DNA of 64,000 nt, from assembly GCA_035651755.1 (NCBI GenBank), contig DASRFA010000056.1:248001-312000 (forward strand), in the 5' to 3' direction. The number at the start of each line of letters is the position of its first letter. Position 1 is the stretch's first letter. Below, piece after piece: positions 1 to 9,417 of the stretch. The notes beneath the pieces are model-generated. The model saw only the letters and a program-made list of their open reading frames with translations, ran no database searches and was not told the origin of the DNA. The translations under genes and the position numbers were made by a program. This DNA is from DASRFA01 sp035651755. GTDB taxonomy: Bacteria; Desulfobacterota; Binatia; UBA12015.

Positions 1-986
1 TCGCCGCCGTACGTCGACCAGACGAGCGGCACGGCCGCGCGGAACGAGCCGTCGGAGCGGAGGAGCACGTCGCGCGCCATCGGCGTGAGCTCGAAGAGCG
101 CGGGCGACGCGTCGGCGACGTGCCCGTAGACGAACCCGAGCGTCCCGACCGAAGACAGCGCGAGCGGCGGCGCGCCCACCGCGACGTTGCGGGCGATCAG
201 CGGCGCCAGGCCGAGGAGCGCGCCGCCCGCGAAGCCGAGCGCCGCGAGCGGAAGCCGGCGCGGTCGCGCGCGGAAGGTCCACGTGAGCCAAACGGCGAGG
301 AACGGCAGGAAGACCGTCGTCGCTTCGCGAGCGAGGAGCGCGACCGCGAGGAGCAGCCCGGCGACGACCCAGCGCGCGGTCCTCGCGTCGGGCCCGCAGC
401 GCGACAGCGCGAGGAGCAGCGCGAGCGAGGCGGTCGCGCCGAGCGGGTCGCGGAGCGCGAGCGACTCGTAGAGGAGGCCGGGCGAGTAGACGGCGGAGAT
501 CGCGCCGGCGAAGAGCGCCGCCCGCGCGCCGAGCCACGTCTCGGCGAGTCGGTAGACGAGCCAGACGCCCGCGACGCCGACCGCGAGCTGCAGGAGCGCG
601 ATCGCGCGGAAGCCGTCGCCGACCAGCCGCCGCGCCCCGGCGAGCAGGTACGGGAAGAGCGGCGCGCTGTGGAACACCTGCCGGCCGCCCCACCACCGCT
701 CCCAGGTCTCGAGGGGCGCGACCTCGGCCATCCAAGGCTTGTACGGGTGCGGCGTGTCCCGCCCGAGCACGTCGCCCGCGAGGATCCGCCCGGCCCAGTC
801 GTAGAAGAACGCCATGTCCGCATCGGGCCAGTCGAGCTGGATCTCGGCGATCGGGAGGCGCGACATCGCGCCCAGGTTCGCCAGCCGAACGGCGGCGGCG
901 AAGACGAGGAGCGCGAGGAGAGCCCGACGGCGCCGTCGCGGCGCCGCCTCCGGCTCGACGCGCTCAGCGCGAATCGCCGGTTCCAC
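1..986 (-). CDS. GT39-like polytopic membrane glycosyltransferase (C-terminus off window)
   Basis: The reading frame is open from a GTG at 986 to the window edge, so only the N-terminal 328 codons are seen. After a short Arg-rich start come hydrophobic segments (ALLALLVFAAAVRLANLG) and then an extracytoplasmic stretch with acidic and aromatic residues (LDWPDADMAFFYDWAGRIL), the layout of GT-C/family 39 transferases that use lipid-linked sugars. The GTG overlaps the 3' end of the TPR membrane gene by 23 bp, so it should be the last known gene of this minus-strand operon. I infer transfer of a sugar from a polyprenyl phosphate at the membrane; donor and acceptor are unknown. The start is my choice because it is the nearest in-frame start to the upstream stop. 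Confidence 0.65.
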   Translation of the reverse strand, partial: MEPAIRAERVEPEAAPRRRRRALLALLVFAAAVRLANLGAMSRLPIAEIQLDWPDADMAFFYDWAGRILAGDVLGRDTPHPYKPWMAEVAPLETWERWWGGRQVFHSAPLFPYLLAGARRLVGDGFRAIALLQLAVGVAGVWLVYRLAETWLGARAALFAGAISAVYSPGLLYESLALRDPLGATASLALLLALSRCGPDARTARWVVAGLLLAVALLAREATTVFLPFLAVWLTWTFRARPRRLPLAALGFAGGALLGLAPLIARNVAVGAPPLALSSVGTLGFVYGHVADASPALFELTPMARDVLLRSDGSFRAAVPLVWSTYGG

Positions 987-2772
987 GCGCGGTCGCTCTC
1001 GCGTCGAGCTCGGCGAGCAGGCGTGCGGCCTGCGCGTCGGAGGGATCGAGCCGGAGGGCTTCCCGGAAGTCGGCCCGCGCGGCGTCGAGCTCGTTCCGGC
1101 GGAGGTGGAGCACCGCGCGATTCCCGAACGCGCGCGCCGAAGGCGAGCCCTCCGCGATCAGGCGATCGAGGAGCGGCAGCGCCTCGTCGAGACGGCCGCC
1201 CTGGATCAGGAAGCCGGCGAGATTCAGCGTGAAGTCGGCGCGGCGCGGGTGCTCCGCCGTGCTCGCGCGGACGGCCTCTCCGGCGAAGCGGAGCGCGCCC
1301 GGGAGATCGCCCTGCCGGAAGCGCAGCACGGCGAGCGAGTCGAGCAGGTCGGGATATCCGGGATCGAGCCGGTAGGCGCGCTCGAGATGCTCGCGGGCGG
1401 CCTCGAGCTGTCCCGAGTCGAGCAGGAGCACGCCGAGGTTCCGGCTCATCTTCACGTTGTCGGGATAGGCGCTCACCGTCGCGACCGCGAGGGTGAAGTT
1501 GTCGTGCCAGTCGAGGTTCCGGACCGCGGTCCGGAGCGCGAGCGCGCTCGCGACGACCGCGAGGACGGCGATCGCGAGCGCGCGGCTTTGCTTCGCCGAC
1601 CGCTCGTACGCGAGGCCCGCGAGCAGGCAGAGCCCGGCCGATGGCAGGTAGGCGAGCCGCTCGCCCAGGATGGTGGGGATCAGGAAGAGGACGTTCGAGG
1701 TCACCGCGAAGCCCGCGAGGTAGATGCCGCCGGCGAGGAACGCGCGCGGCGCGCGCCGCGCGCTCCAGGCCCACGCGGCGAGCGCGCCGAGAGTCGCGGC
1801 GAGCGCGGCCGCGAGCACCCCGGGAGAGCGCGTGAGGGGGATCGAGTCGAACGAGTAGTCCGCCGACAGCGTCGCCGGGAAGATCTGCAGCACGACGTAG
1901 CGCCACGCGACGACGAGCGCGTTCAGCGCGCGCCACGGCTGCGGCAGCGAGAGGAGCGGGTTCTCGAGCTCCGCGAGGCGGTCCATGGCGGGCGCGCCGA
2001 CCGCGAGCCATCGCAGCACGAGGTAGCCGGCGAACGCGGCGGCGTACGGCCAGTAGCGCGACGGGCGGATCGGGCGCCCTCGCACCCGGTCCCCGAGCGG
2101 AGCCAGCGCGAGGAAGGCGACCGCCGGCTCCTTCGCGAGAAGCGCGAGGAAGAACGACGCGGCGGCCGCGCCGCGGCGATCGGCGAGGTGGAGGAGCCAC
2201 GCGCCGAGCACGAGGCCGGTCGAAAGCAGCTCGGCGCGCCCGACCACCGCCGCCACCGCCTCGGCATGGATGGGGTGGACGGCGAAGAGCAGCGCCGCCG
2301 CGAACGGCGCGCCGAAGAAAGCCGCTCCGCGGCCGCGCCCGCGCGGGTCGCGCTCGGCTGCCGGACCGCGATCGTCGGCGAGCTGCCGAAGGACGCGGTA
2401 CACGAGCAGCGTGACGGCGCCGTGGAGGATCACGTTCAGCAGGTGGAAGCCGATCGGCTCGAGGCCGCCCGCCGCGTGGTTCGCGCCGAACGTGAGCAGC
2501 GTGAGCGGCCGATAGATCCCGCTGTCGCGGAACGGCTTCAGGAACAGCACCCACGGACGCGTCAGCACGTCGTCGCTCTCGACGAAGTAGTAGAAGTCGT
2601 CCTGCGTGAACTGGTTCGGAAGCGCCGTCGCGTAGACGAGCGTCGCCGCGAGGAAGAGGACGACGTCCGGAAGAGCGGTCCAGCGCCGCAGCGCCGAGCT
2701 CGCGCTCGCGCCGCGGCTGCCCGCGCCCGGAGCCGGAAGATCCACGGACGGCGGCTTCGACGGCGCGCGCAA
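964..2772 (-). CDS. TMTC-like membrane protein with C-terminal TPR repeats
   Basis: This 602-residue protein has about ten hydrophobic segments followed by roughly 150 residues of TPR repeats (for example SGQLEAAREHLERAYRLDPG and NELDAARADFREALRLDPSD). The first loop carries a D-D pair (FTQDDFYYF) and the motif YRPLTLLTF, then ALLFAVHPIHAEAVA, all typical of the TMTC/DUF1736 GT-C group thought to O-glycosylate exported proteins. It begins two bases after the sulfatase stop with TTG at 2772; an in-frame GTG at 2745 is an alternative. Tight spacing implies one transcript with the sulfatase and the GT39-like gene. The family is clear from the sequence; the substrate is not. Confidence 0.8.
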   Translation of the reverse strand: MRAPSKPPSVDLPAPGAGSRGASASSALRRWTALPDVVLFLAATLVYATALPNQFTQDDFYYFVESDDVLTRPWVLFLKPFRDSGIYRPLTLLTFGANHAAGGLEPIGFHLLNVILHGAVTLLVYRVLRQLADDRGPAAERDPRGRGRGAAFFGAPFAAALLFAVHPIHAEAVAAVVGRAELLSTGLVLGAWLLHLADRRGAAAASFFLALLAKEPAVAFLALAPLGDRVRGRPIRPSRYWPYAAAFAGYLVLRWLAVGAPAMDRLAELENPLLSLPQPWRALNALVVAWRYVVLQIFPATLSADYSFDSIPLTRSPGVLAAALAATLGALAAWAWSARRAPRAFLAGGIYLAGFAVTSNVLFLIPTILGERLAYLPSAGLCLLAGLAYERSAKQSRALAIAVLAVVASALALRTAVRNLDWHDNFTLAVATVSAYPDNVKMSRNLGVLLLDSGQLEAAREHLERAYRLDPGYPDLLDSLAVLRFRQGDLPGALRFAGEAVRASTAEHPRRADFTLNLAGFLIQGGRLDEALPLLDRLIAEGSPSARAFGNRAVLHLRRNELDAARADFREALRLDPSDAQAARLLAELDARATARGTGDSR

Positions 2773-2773
2773 C

Positions 2774-4168
2774 CTACTGCACGTATCCGAGCGCCTTCAG
2801 GCGCTTGAGGCTCTCGGGCAGGATGTCCCAGTTCACGGGCGCGCCGAGATGGAGGGAGTCCTCGCCGGCGATGCGCTTCAGCTCGTCCTTCATCGCGCGC
2901 GCGGTGGCGATCTCGTCGACGTTGCCGGCGCGCAGCAGGTCGTTGGTCTCGCGGAAGTCGCGCTGGAGATCGAAGAACATCGGATGCTTGCCGTGGAAGA
3001 GAAGCTTCCGGTCGTTCGCGATGAGCGCCGACTTGATCGCGCTCTCGTCCAACCCGAACATGTACGACGCCGAGAAGATCGGACGCGCCGCCGGGTGGAG
3101 GAGGCTCCGACCGCGACAGCTCGCCGGCGTCTCCTCGATCGACAGGACCTCGAGGATCGTCGGCAGCACGTCGACGAGCGCGACCGGGGTCGCGATCTCC
3201 TCGTGCCGTGCCTCTCCCGGCAGCCGGACGACGAGCGGAACGTGGATGAGCCCGTTCCACAGGAACTCGGGATGGTTGAACCAGTAGCCGTACTCGCCCA
3301 TCCCCTCGCCGTGGTCGGCGGCGACCACGATGAGCGTGCGGTCGAGAAGGCCCTGTGCGCGCACCTCCTTCAGCAGCTCGCCGAGCCAGTGATCGAAGAA
3401 GCGGATCTCCCCGTCGTACTGCGAGGCGTAGTAGCGCGGGTCGTTGTGATCGCCGAGCTGGGCGTAGAGCGGGATCCCGCCGATCCCGAGGCCGCCCTCG
3501 AGGAACGGTAGGGTGATGTCCGGCCCCGTGTCGCCGGGATCGCGCACCGGGAACATCGTGTCGTAGGGCGGCGGCGGCATGTAGGGAGCGTGCGGGTCCA
3601 TGTAGTGGACCCAGAGGAAGAAGCGCTCGCCGGCGTGCCCGCGCAGCCACTCGACCGCGGCCGCCGTCGTCTTCGGCGCGATGCGCTCGATGCCCTCCCA
3701 CTTCGGGGTCGCGAGGTCGTCCATGCGGTCGTCGTAGTCGGCGAAGCCGCGCTCGAGGCCGGAGCCCCGTCGCAGGCTGAAGTTCGTCACGACGGCGCCG
3801 GTCGCGAGGCCGCGCGCGGCGAGGATCTCCGCCAGCGTGCGCGGCTTCGACGGAAGGAGGTGGAAGTTCCGGTAGACCGTCGTCTCGTGCGGGTAGAGGC
3901 ACGTCATCACGCTCGCGAGCGAGGGATTCGTCTCCGGCGCTTGCGAGAACGCGAGGCGGAACACCTTGCTCTCGGCGGCGAGCGCGTCGAGGTTCGGGGT
4001 CGTCGCTCGGCGATAGCCGTACGCGCCGACGTGGTCGGCGCGCAGAGTATCGACCGTGATGAGCAGCACGTTGAGCTTGGTCGGCCGCCGAAAGGCGGCC
4101 CAGGCGCCGACGCCGGCGAGGATGGCCACGATCGCGACGACTCCCAGGATCGCGTTTCGGCGGCCCAT
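2774..4168 (-). CDS. sulfatase-fold hydrolase/transferase with Thr in place of the formylglycine residue
   Basis: The protein has 464 residues: one N-terminal membrane anchor (residues 7-25), then an alkaline-phosphatase/sulfatase fold. The metal-binding start LLITVDTLRADHVG and the C-terminal AADHGEGMGEYG are seen. At the usual Cys/Ser-x-Pro-x-Arg site the protein reads T80-N-P-S-L, so the residue made into formylglycine in true sulfatases is missing. Thr at this place is the nucleophile in phosphoethanolamine and phosphoglycerol transferases of the same fold. I therefore infer a membrane-anchored phospho-transferase or phosphodiesterase acting on a surface glycan, not a sulfatase. The ATG shares one base with the preceding TAA stop (TAATG at 4166-4170), which implies translational coupling. 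Confidence 0.85.
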   Translation of the reverse strand: MGRRNAILGVVAIVAILAGVGAWAAFRRPTKLNVLLITVDTLRADHVGAYGYRRATTPNLDALAAESKVFRLAFSQAPETNPSLASVMTCLYPHETTVYRNFHLLPSKPRTLAEILAARGLATGAVVTNFSLRRGSGLERGFADYDDRMDDLATPKWEGIERIAPKTTAAAVEWLRGHAGERFFLWVHYMDPHAPYMPPPPYDTMFPVRDPGDTGPDITLPFLEGGLGIGGIPLYAQLGDHNDPRYYASQYDGEIRFFDHWLGELLKEVRAQGLLDRTLIVVAADHGEGMGEYGYWFNHPEFLWNGLIHVPLVVRLPGEARHEEIATPVALVDVLPTILEVLSIEETPASCRGRSLLHPAARPIFSASYMFGLDESAIKSALIANDRKLLFHGKHPMFFDLQRDFRETNDLLRAGNVDEIATARAMKDELKRIAGEDSLHLGAPVNWDILPESLKRLKALGYVQ

Positions 4169-6576
4169 TACGGCGCCTTCCCGGAGCCGACGACGCCGTG
4201 GAGCGCGTGGAACGCGACGTACGCGTTGTCGTCCGTGCTCGCCGGGACGTCGGAGGTGTCGCGCACCAGATCGGCGTCGCTCGCCACGATGAGCGATCGC
4301 ACGTCGGCGGGCGTCTTGAGGCCGAACGCCTGCAGGTCGCGCGCCGCACCGGGGTGCGCGAGCGCGGCCGCGATCGCGGCGTCGTCGAGCGGGCGGTCGT
4401 CGCTGAGGCCGATCAGCGCTCTCGGCTGGCCCATGATCTTCAAGACGTAGGACCTCGGGAAGACCTCACCCCACGCGCGGATGATGGAGCGGCGCGCTCC
4501 GGGATCGAGGGTGAAGAACCAGCTCGCGGCGACGCCGCCCGGCTTCAGGTGCGCGCGCACGTCGGCGAAGTACTCGCGCGTGAAGAGGTTCGACGCGCCG
4601 GAGAGCCACGGGTACGACGGCTGCGAGACGATCGCGTCCCAGCGCTCGGGCGCGTAGCGGAGGTGGTTCCGCGCGTCGCCGATCAGGACGCGGGCGCGCG
4701 GGTCCGCGAGCACGTCGCGGGCGAAGTACTTCTCGGCGACGTCGCGCACGTCGCGCGAGATCTCGATCGACTCGACGCGGTCGACGGGGTGCATGAGGAC
4801 CCCGCGCAGCGTCTGCCCGGCGCCCAGCCCGACCACGAGCACGTCCTTTGCATCCGGCCGGAAGAGGAACGGCAGGTGTCCGAGCAAACGGACGACGTGC
4901 GTATGGGTCCCGGCCTCGTCGAGGCCGTCCTGGTACAGCATGAGCGCATCGCCGCCGCGCTGCACCGCGACGACGCCGGTCGGTCCCTCGCGGTACTCGA
5001 CGAGATCGCGCGCCGCGATCGTCTCGAGGACGCGATCGCTGCCGGTGCGCGCGACCTCCTGCGCGAAGATGTAGGGCGCCGCGGTGAGGAGCTGGCGGCT
5101 CCAGCCGGGCGCCCACCGGGCCGCGACCAGCACGGCCGTGAGCGCGGCCAACGCGCGCGCGATCGTCGCCGCGGGACGCTCTCGCAGACCGGCGGCGAGA
5201 TAGAGAACGCCGGCGAGCCCGCTCAGGAGCGCCGCGAGCACGACCGTCGCGCGCATGCCGATCGTCGGGATGAGGACGAAGCCGGCGACCCACGAGCCCG
5301 CGATGTTGCCGACGGTGTTCGAGGCGTACCCGAGACCGGTCGCCCATCCCGACGAGCGCACGCGGCGGCGGAGGAGCTGGGCCACGAGCGGGAACATCCC
5401 GCCCATCGCAACCGTCGGCACGACGAAGGTGAGCAGGACGAGCACGAGCTGGCCGCCGAGAAACCGCTCGAACGTCAGGTCCTTCGATCCCAGAAGCTCG
5501 AGGACGCGGGCCGGCAGGTCTCCCAGATAGCGAAGCGTGACCAGCGTCCACAGCGAGATCAGGATCTGGAGCGCGAAGAGGCCGCGCACTGGATCGCGTG
5601 CGAAGAAGCGGACGCGCGGCACGGCGAAGCTGCCGAGCGCGATCCCGAAGATGTAGCTCACGAGCGTGATCGTGAAGCCGTGCATCGTCGAGCCGATCGA
5701 CAGACCCACGACGCGCGCCCACGCGACCTCGAGCGTCAGCGCGGCGAAGCCCGAGACGCCGTAGAAGAGCGCGAGAGCCGCCCCGCTCGGCGCGGGCCAG
5801 CCCTGGGCGGCGTCGTCGCGCTCGCTCGCGACGTCGCCGTCGTACGGACTCACATCGTCCGGTCGTGCGAGGCGACGCGCGGATGCGAGCGCGACCGCGG
5901 CGGCGACCACGTTGAGCGCGGCCGCCGTGCAGTTCGTCGCCGCCATCCCGAGCCGCGGCAGGAGGACGAATCCGGCGAGCGCGACGCCGACGCAGCCGCC
6001 GAGGCTGTTCACCGCATAGAGGAGCCCGGTCGCGACCCCGACGCGCGCGCGGCTTCGCACCAGCATGTCGGTCACGATCGGCAGCGTCGTTCCCATGAGG
6101 AACGTCGGAACGAGGAGCACCGCGCCAGCGAGCGTGAACTGAACGAGGTTGTAGGCGACGAAGCGGTCCGCGAGCCGCCGATACGCTCCTCCGAAGACCG
6201 GGTCGAGCGCCGCGATCGCGAGCGGCATGAGGAGCGCCGCGACCGCGACCCCGAGCTCGATCGCGGCGTAGAGGCGCGGCGATGCCAGGCCGCGCCTCGC
6301 CCAGCGCCCGCCGGCGTACGCGCCGAGGGCGAGGCCGCCGAGGAACGAGGTGAGGACCGTCGACAGCGCGTACGCCGTATGGCCCATGACGAGCCCGAGC
6401 TGGCGCAGCCAGACGACCTCGTAGATCAGCGCAGCCGCGCCGGACGCGAAGAGGCAGGCGACGAGCGGCCACCCGGCGCGCGTCGCCAGCGCCGTCGGCC
6501 CCGGAGCGCGGGCGGTCATCGGACCGGGTGCCGTCCCGGGTGCGGCGGATGCGCTCTCGCGAACTGGCATCTGCAC
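4168..6576 (-). CDS. membrane protein fused to a spermidine synthase-like domain
   Basis: The product has 802 residues. The first ~470 contain about twelve to fourteen hydrophobic segments with transporter-like features (FASGAAALIYEVVWLRQLG opens the family). The last ~280 form a Rossmann domain of the polyamine aminopropyltransferase type: VLVVGLGAGQTLRGVL is the nucleotide loop, VESIEIS the acidic strand end, DARNHLRYAPERWDAIVSQ the next motif, followed by PSYPWLSGASNLFTREYF. Such fusions are widespread in bacteria and mostly uncharacterised. It is the first gene of the operon running down to position 1. GTG at 6576 is taken because GAGGGAG lies 10 bases upstream; ATG at 6570 is possible. 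The substrate is unknown; linkage with two GT-C-like genes hints at modification of a glycan or lipid. Confidence 0.85.
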   Translation of the reverse strand: MQMPVRESASAAPGTAPGPMTARAPGPTALATRAGWPLVACLFASGAAALIYEVVWLRQLGLVMGHTAYALSTVLTSFLGGLALGAYAGGRWARRGLASPRLYAAIELGVAVAALLMPLAIAALDPVFGGAYRRLADRFVAYNLVQFTLAGAVLLVPTFLMGTTLPIVTDMLVRSRARVGVATGLLYAVNSLGGCVGVALAGFVLLPRLGMAATNCTAAALNVVAAAVALASARRLARPDDVSPYDGDVASERDDAAQGWPAPSGAALALFYGVSGFAALTLEVAWARVVGLSIGSTMHGFTITLVSYIFGIALGSFAVPRVRFFARDPVRGLFALQILISLWTLVTLRYLGDLPARVLELLGSKDLTFERFLGGQLVLVLLTFVVPTVAMGGMFPLVAQLLRRRVRSSGWATGLGYASNTVGNIAGSWVAGFVLIPTIGMRATVVLAALLSGLAGVLYLAAGLRERPAATIARALAALTAVLVAARWAPGWSRQLLTAAPYIFAQEVARTGSDRVLETIAARDLVEYREGPTGVVAVQRGGDALMLYQDGLDEAGTHTHVVRLLGHLPFLFRPDAKDVLVVGLGAGQTLRGVLMHPVDRVESIEISRDVRDVAEKYFARDVLADPRARVLIGDARNHLRYAPERWDAIVSQPSYPWLSGASNLFTREYFADVRAHLKPGGVAASWFFTLDPGARRSIIRAWGEVFPRSYVLKIMGQPRALIGLSDDRPLDDAAIAAALAHPGAARDLQAFGLKTPADVRSLIVASDADLVRDTSDVPASTDDNAYVAFHALHGVVGSGKAP

Positions 6577-6698
6577 CCGATCCGCACTCCCTCGGTTGAG
6601 CTCGACGACCCCGCGTGGCGTCCGCCCTCGCGAGACGCCAGAGCCTCATCAAAGGGCCGCGGTCCGCGCAACAGCGTTCTCGCGTGGATCAAACGACT

Positions 6699-6765
6699 GC
6701 GCCGCCGGGGCTTCGACCCCGGCGGCGCATCCGGTGCTCGGGCGGGCCTTGCGGCCCGCCCGAGC
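6699..6765 (-). terminator. tandem perfect hairpins after the Cys-rich repeat protein gene
   Basis: Two strong inverted repeats lie in a row: a 13-bp stem with TTGC loop (6736-6748 with 6753-6765) and a 12-bp stem with CTTCGA loop (6699-6710 with 6717-6728). They sit 57 bases beyond the stop of the minus-strand gene ending at 6822 and before the next operon. On the minus strand the second hairpin is followed by CGTTTG, a poor T-run. They probably end transcription of the repeat protein gene; the weak T-tract leaves room for another RNA-structure role. Confidence 0.6.
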
Positions 6766-6821
6766 GGGTTGTCACGTCGGCTCACCCGATCCGGCTGACG
6801 CCGGACCGAGCGACCCGATGA

Positions 6822-8984
6822 TCAGTTGATGTCGAAGGCGACCTTCGAGCTCACGACCACCGGGCCGGGCAGGCCGGCATTGTTGTTCACGAGGCCCGAC
6901 AGCACCGCGCCCGCGGCAACGCCCGGGATGCACCCGACCGTGCCATAGGTCGCGACCGGGTCGTTCGCGCTCCCCGCGATCAGGAGGCCGGTGTTGCTTC
7001 CCGTAGAGGAGATGCCCGTGCACGTCGCCGGGGTGTCCGCGAACTTCGCACCGCCCGAGTTCGCGCTTCCGAAGCAGCCGTTGAAGTTGTTGCAGCTGCC
7101 CATCCCCGCGCCCGAGCAGCAGACGTTCGGAGTGCCCGCGCCCGTGCAGTCGGAGTTTCCGCCCTGGCCCGGGCAGAAGTGGCCAGCCGCATCGGCCACG
7201 CTCGTGCCGGCCGTCGTCGACGTCGTCGCGATCGAGATCACGCCCGACCCGCCGCCCGAAACGTCCGGGATGCAGTCGGTCGAGAGTCCCGCCGTCGAGC
7301 CCGACTGCTCGAACACGAAGCAGGAGGCACCCGAGTTGGCGGCGTCGTTGTCGCACACGCCGGCTCCCGTCATGCCGCCCGAGGCGAAGACGACCGGGGA
7401 GGTCGTCGCCGTCGTGGTGCGGCAGCGCGGGCACGCCTGCGTCGTGTACGACGTGGCGGTGAGGATGTAGACCGTCGCGTTGGTGGTCGTGGAGAGCGAG
7501 ATGTCGCCCGTCGCGAGGTTCAACGAGCCGGACGCGGGCGCGCCCAGCGTGTTGAGTGCGCAGACCTTGACCGGGCTGGTGGTGTCGATCGGCGTCACGC
7601 CGCCGCAGCCCGTCGTCGTGCAGTTTACGGCGTTCGGGATGTCGCCGGCGTTGCCGCTGATCGGGCACGCCGTGTCTCCCGGCCCGCTGCATGTGAGTGT
7701 GTAGCGCGAGCGATCGCCGAAGTTGTCGGCCCCCTCCGAGCCGGGGCTGCCGACGCTCGGGCCGCCGCCGCCGAAGGTCAAGCTGCCGCAGGTGACGGTC
7801 TTGCCCTCGTTGCAGTGTCCGGCATCCGCACCCGTGCAGCAGGCATTGCACGATCCGGTGCCGGCACCCGTGCAGCAGAGGAGCGGGGTGGCGACGCCCG
7901 TGCACACGCTGTTGCACGTTCCGGCCGCCGAGCCCGTGCAGCAGTCGTTCGGGCTGGTGAGCGCGTCGCTCGGATTACGACGGCCCGGGACGCCTTCCGA
8001 CGCCGCGCCGTTCGTCGTCAGGGCGCCGCACACTCCGCCGGCGTCTTGGCTGATCGTCGTCAGCGTCGTCGGCGTGTTGAAGGTCGGGGTCCCGGTTGCC
8101 GACTTGAGCGCCGGCATGCAGAGGTCCGTCACCTTCTTCGCGTCGAGGTAGCGGGCCGCGTCGAGCGAGTTCGAGATCGCAACCTCGTGCGCCACGAACT
8201 TCACCGCGTTCGTCTTCAGCGACTTCGCCTGATAGCAGATCAGGTGACCCGACGCGCCCGGCGTCGTCGGCGTGCCCGACGTGCTCGTCACGCCCGTCGG
8301 CGCGCACACCTTGGTGATCTTGTTCATCAGGTACGACTCGGTGTAGCCGAACTGGTCGCTGACCGGGCCCACGTTCCCGAACGGACCCTTCGGGCCCTTG
8401 ATCGAGTAGCAGGCGTAGTCCTGCACGTTCCCGCCGATCGTCGGAGCGGAAGGAACCGGGAGTCCCGGCGGCAAGCAGAGCCCACTCTGGCAGGTGTCGC
8501 CGCCCGAGCAGTCGCCGTTCACCTTGCACTTGGTGAGCGGCCCGTAGTCGTTCTTGCCCGAGGCGACCATCAAGCTCTTCGGCTTGTTGATCGTCACGCC
8601 GCTGCGGGCGCCGATGCAGTCGGCGAGGTTGTAGATCGTCGCCGGCGCGACGAACTTCGCCGCCGTCTTGAGGTCCTTCGTCTGGTACTCGGCGAGGTGA
8701 ACCGACGGGTTCAACGCCGCGCCCGCACACGACCTGCCCGCCGTGATCGGGTTGCAGAGGCTCACGTACTTGGCCACGCCGTTGCCTCGGACGACGTCGA
8801 ACTGGTCCTTCATGTTGACCGTGACGGCGAGGTCCTTGAACTTCTGGGCATTGGGCGGAACTTTCATTTCTTTCGCCTGGTAGCAGAGGTACTCGTCGAG
8901 CGGCAGTGCGACCTGCGCGAATGCGCTGGACGTGAATCCGAACACAGCCACAGCCGCCACCGCGAGCTTAAAAACGGATCTCAT
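6822..8984 (-). CDS. secreted Cys-rich repeat protein, function unknown
   Basis: This 720-residue protein has a clear signal peptide (residues 1-23, ending SAFAQ). Four related units follow, each with an aromatic-Cys-Tyr-x-x-Lys start and a later Cys-x-Pro: DEYLCYQAKEMK near 30, a degenerate LAEYQTKDLK near 98, DYACYSIKGPKG near 189 and HLICYQAKSLK near 247. Residues 347-395 are low complexity with repeated CCTG blocks (NDCCTGSAAGTCN, CCTGAGTGSCN, CCTGADAGHCN), and similar blocks recur near 600-650. The C-terminus ends VAFDIN. The ATG is preceded by a strong AAGGAGGG. I do not recognise the family; it looks like an exported, disulfide-rich surface or matrix protein. It stands alone, bounded by a 433-base gap upstream and hairpins downstream. 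Confidence 0.8.
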   Translation of the reverse strand: MRSVFKLAVAAVAVFGFTSSAFAQVALPLDEYLCYQAKEMKVPPNAQKFKDLAVTVNMKDQFDVVRGNGVAKYVSLCNPITAGRSCAGAALNPSVHLAEYQTKDLKTAAKFVAPATIYNLADCIGARSGVTINKPKSLMVASGKNDYGPLTKCKVNGDCSGGDTCQSGLCLPPGLPVPSAPTIGGNVQDYACYSIKGPKGPFGNVGPVSDQFGYTESYLMNKITKVCAPTGVTSTSGTPTTPGASGHLICYQAKSLKTNAVKFVAHEVAISNSLDAARYLDAKKVTDLCMPALKSATGTPTFNTPTTLTTISQDAGGVCGALTTNGAASEGVPGRRNPSDALTSPNDCCTGSAAGTCNSVCTGVATPLLCCTGAGTGSCNACCTGADAGHCNEGKTVTCGSLTFGGGGPSVGSPGSEGADNFGDRSRYTLTCSGPGDTACPISGNAGDIPNAVNCTTTGCGGVTPIDTTSPVKVCALNTLGAPASGSLNLATGDISLSTTTNATVYILTATSYTTQACPRCRTTTATTSPVVFASGGMTGAGVCDNDAANSGASCFVFEQSGSTAGLSTDCIPDVSGGGSGVISIATTSTTAGTSVADAAGHFCPGQGGNSDCTGAGTPNVCCSGAGMGSCNNFNGCFGSANSGGAKFADTPATCTGISSTGSNTGLLIAGSANDPVATYGTVGCIPGVAAGAVLSGLVNNNAGLPGPVVVSSKVAFDIN

Positions 8985-9417
8985 TCTGATCCCTCCTTCA
9001 TTCGTGAGACGCGGGTCAGATCACTTCTGTGTGGTCCGGGTGTGTGTCTCCCGCGCGCACGGACCAGAAAACGTCGCGGGGACGTCGGGGGTACCGGCCT
9101 ATCTGGGAGCTCCCTCCTTTCCGCCACCCCCGGATCGGGTTTCTGAAACTGCGGAGGGGCGCCGGTGGCGATCCGCCATTCTCCGCCTTCATCCGAGCTG
9201 GTTTTTGTAACCGACGAGTCGGAAGAGAAGCCGTACTTGTGCTTGCGCTCAGCGGCGCTTGTACATCCGTCGGGTCGCGCATGGCAAGCGCCTTTTCAGC
9301 GACTGACGCACCGCGCGAAAGGAGTCCGGACCGCGACCGCCACCGACGGGGCAGCCGTCGGGCGATGCGCCGAGGTTTCTCGCTGCCCGACGGACGATGG
9401 GTGGCGACCCCCGCCCT
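8985..9417. other. 433-base non-coding gap
   Basis: This gap contains the leader of the minus-strand repeat protein (AAGGAGGG just before its ATG) and the 3' flank of the hydroxylase gene. Short frames here have no recognisable protein features. It is visibly less GC-biased around 9000-9050 and 9190-9250. A weak CCGAC-GA-GTCGG inverted repeat occurs at 9211-9222. I see no clear promoter match. Confidence 0.5.
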
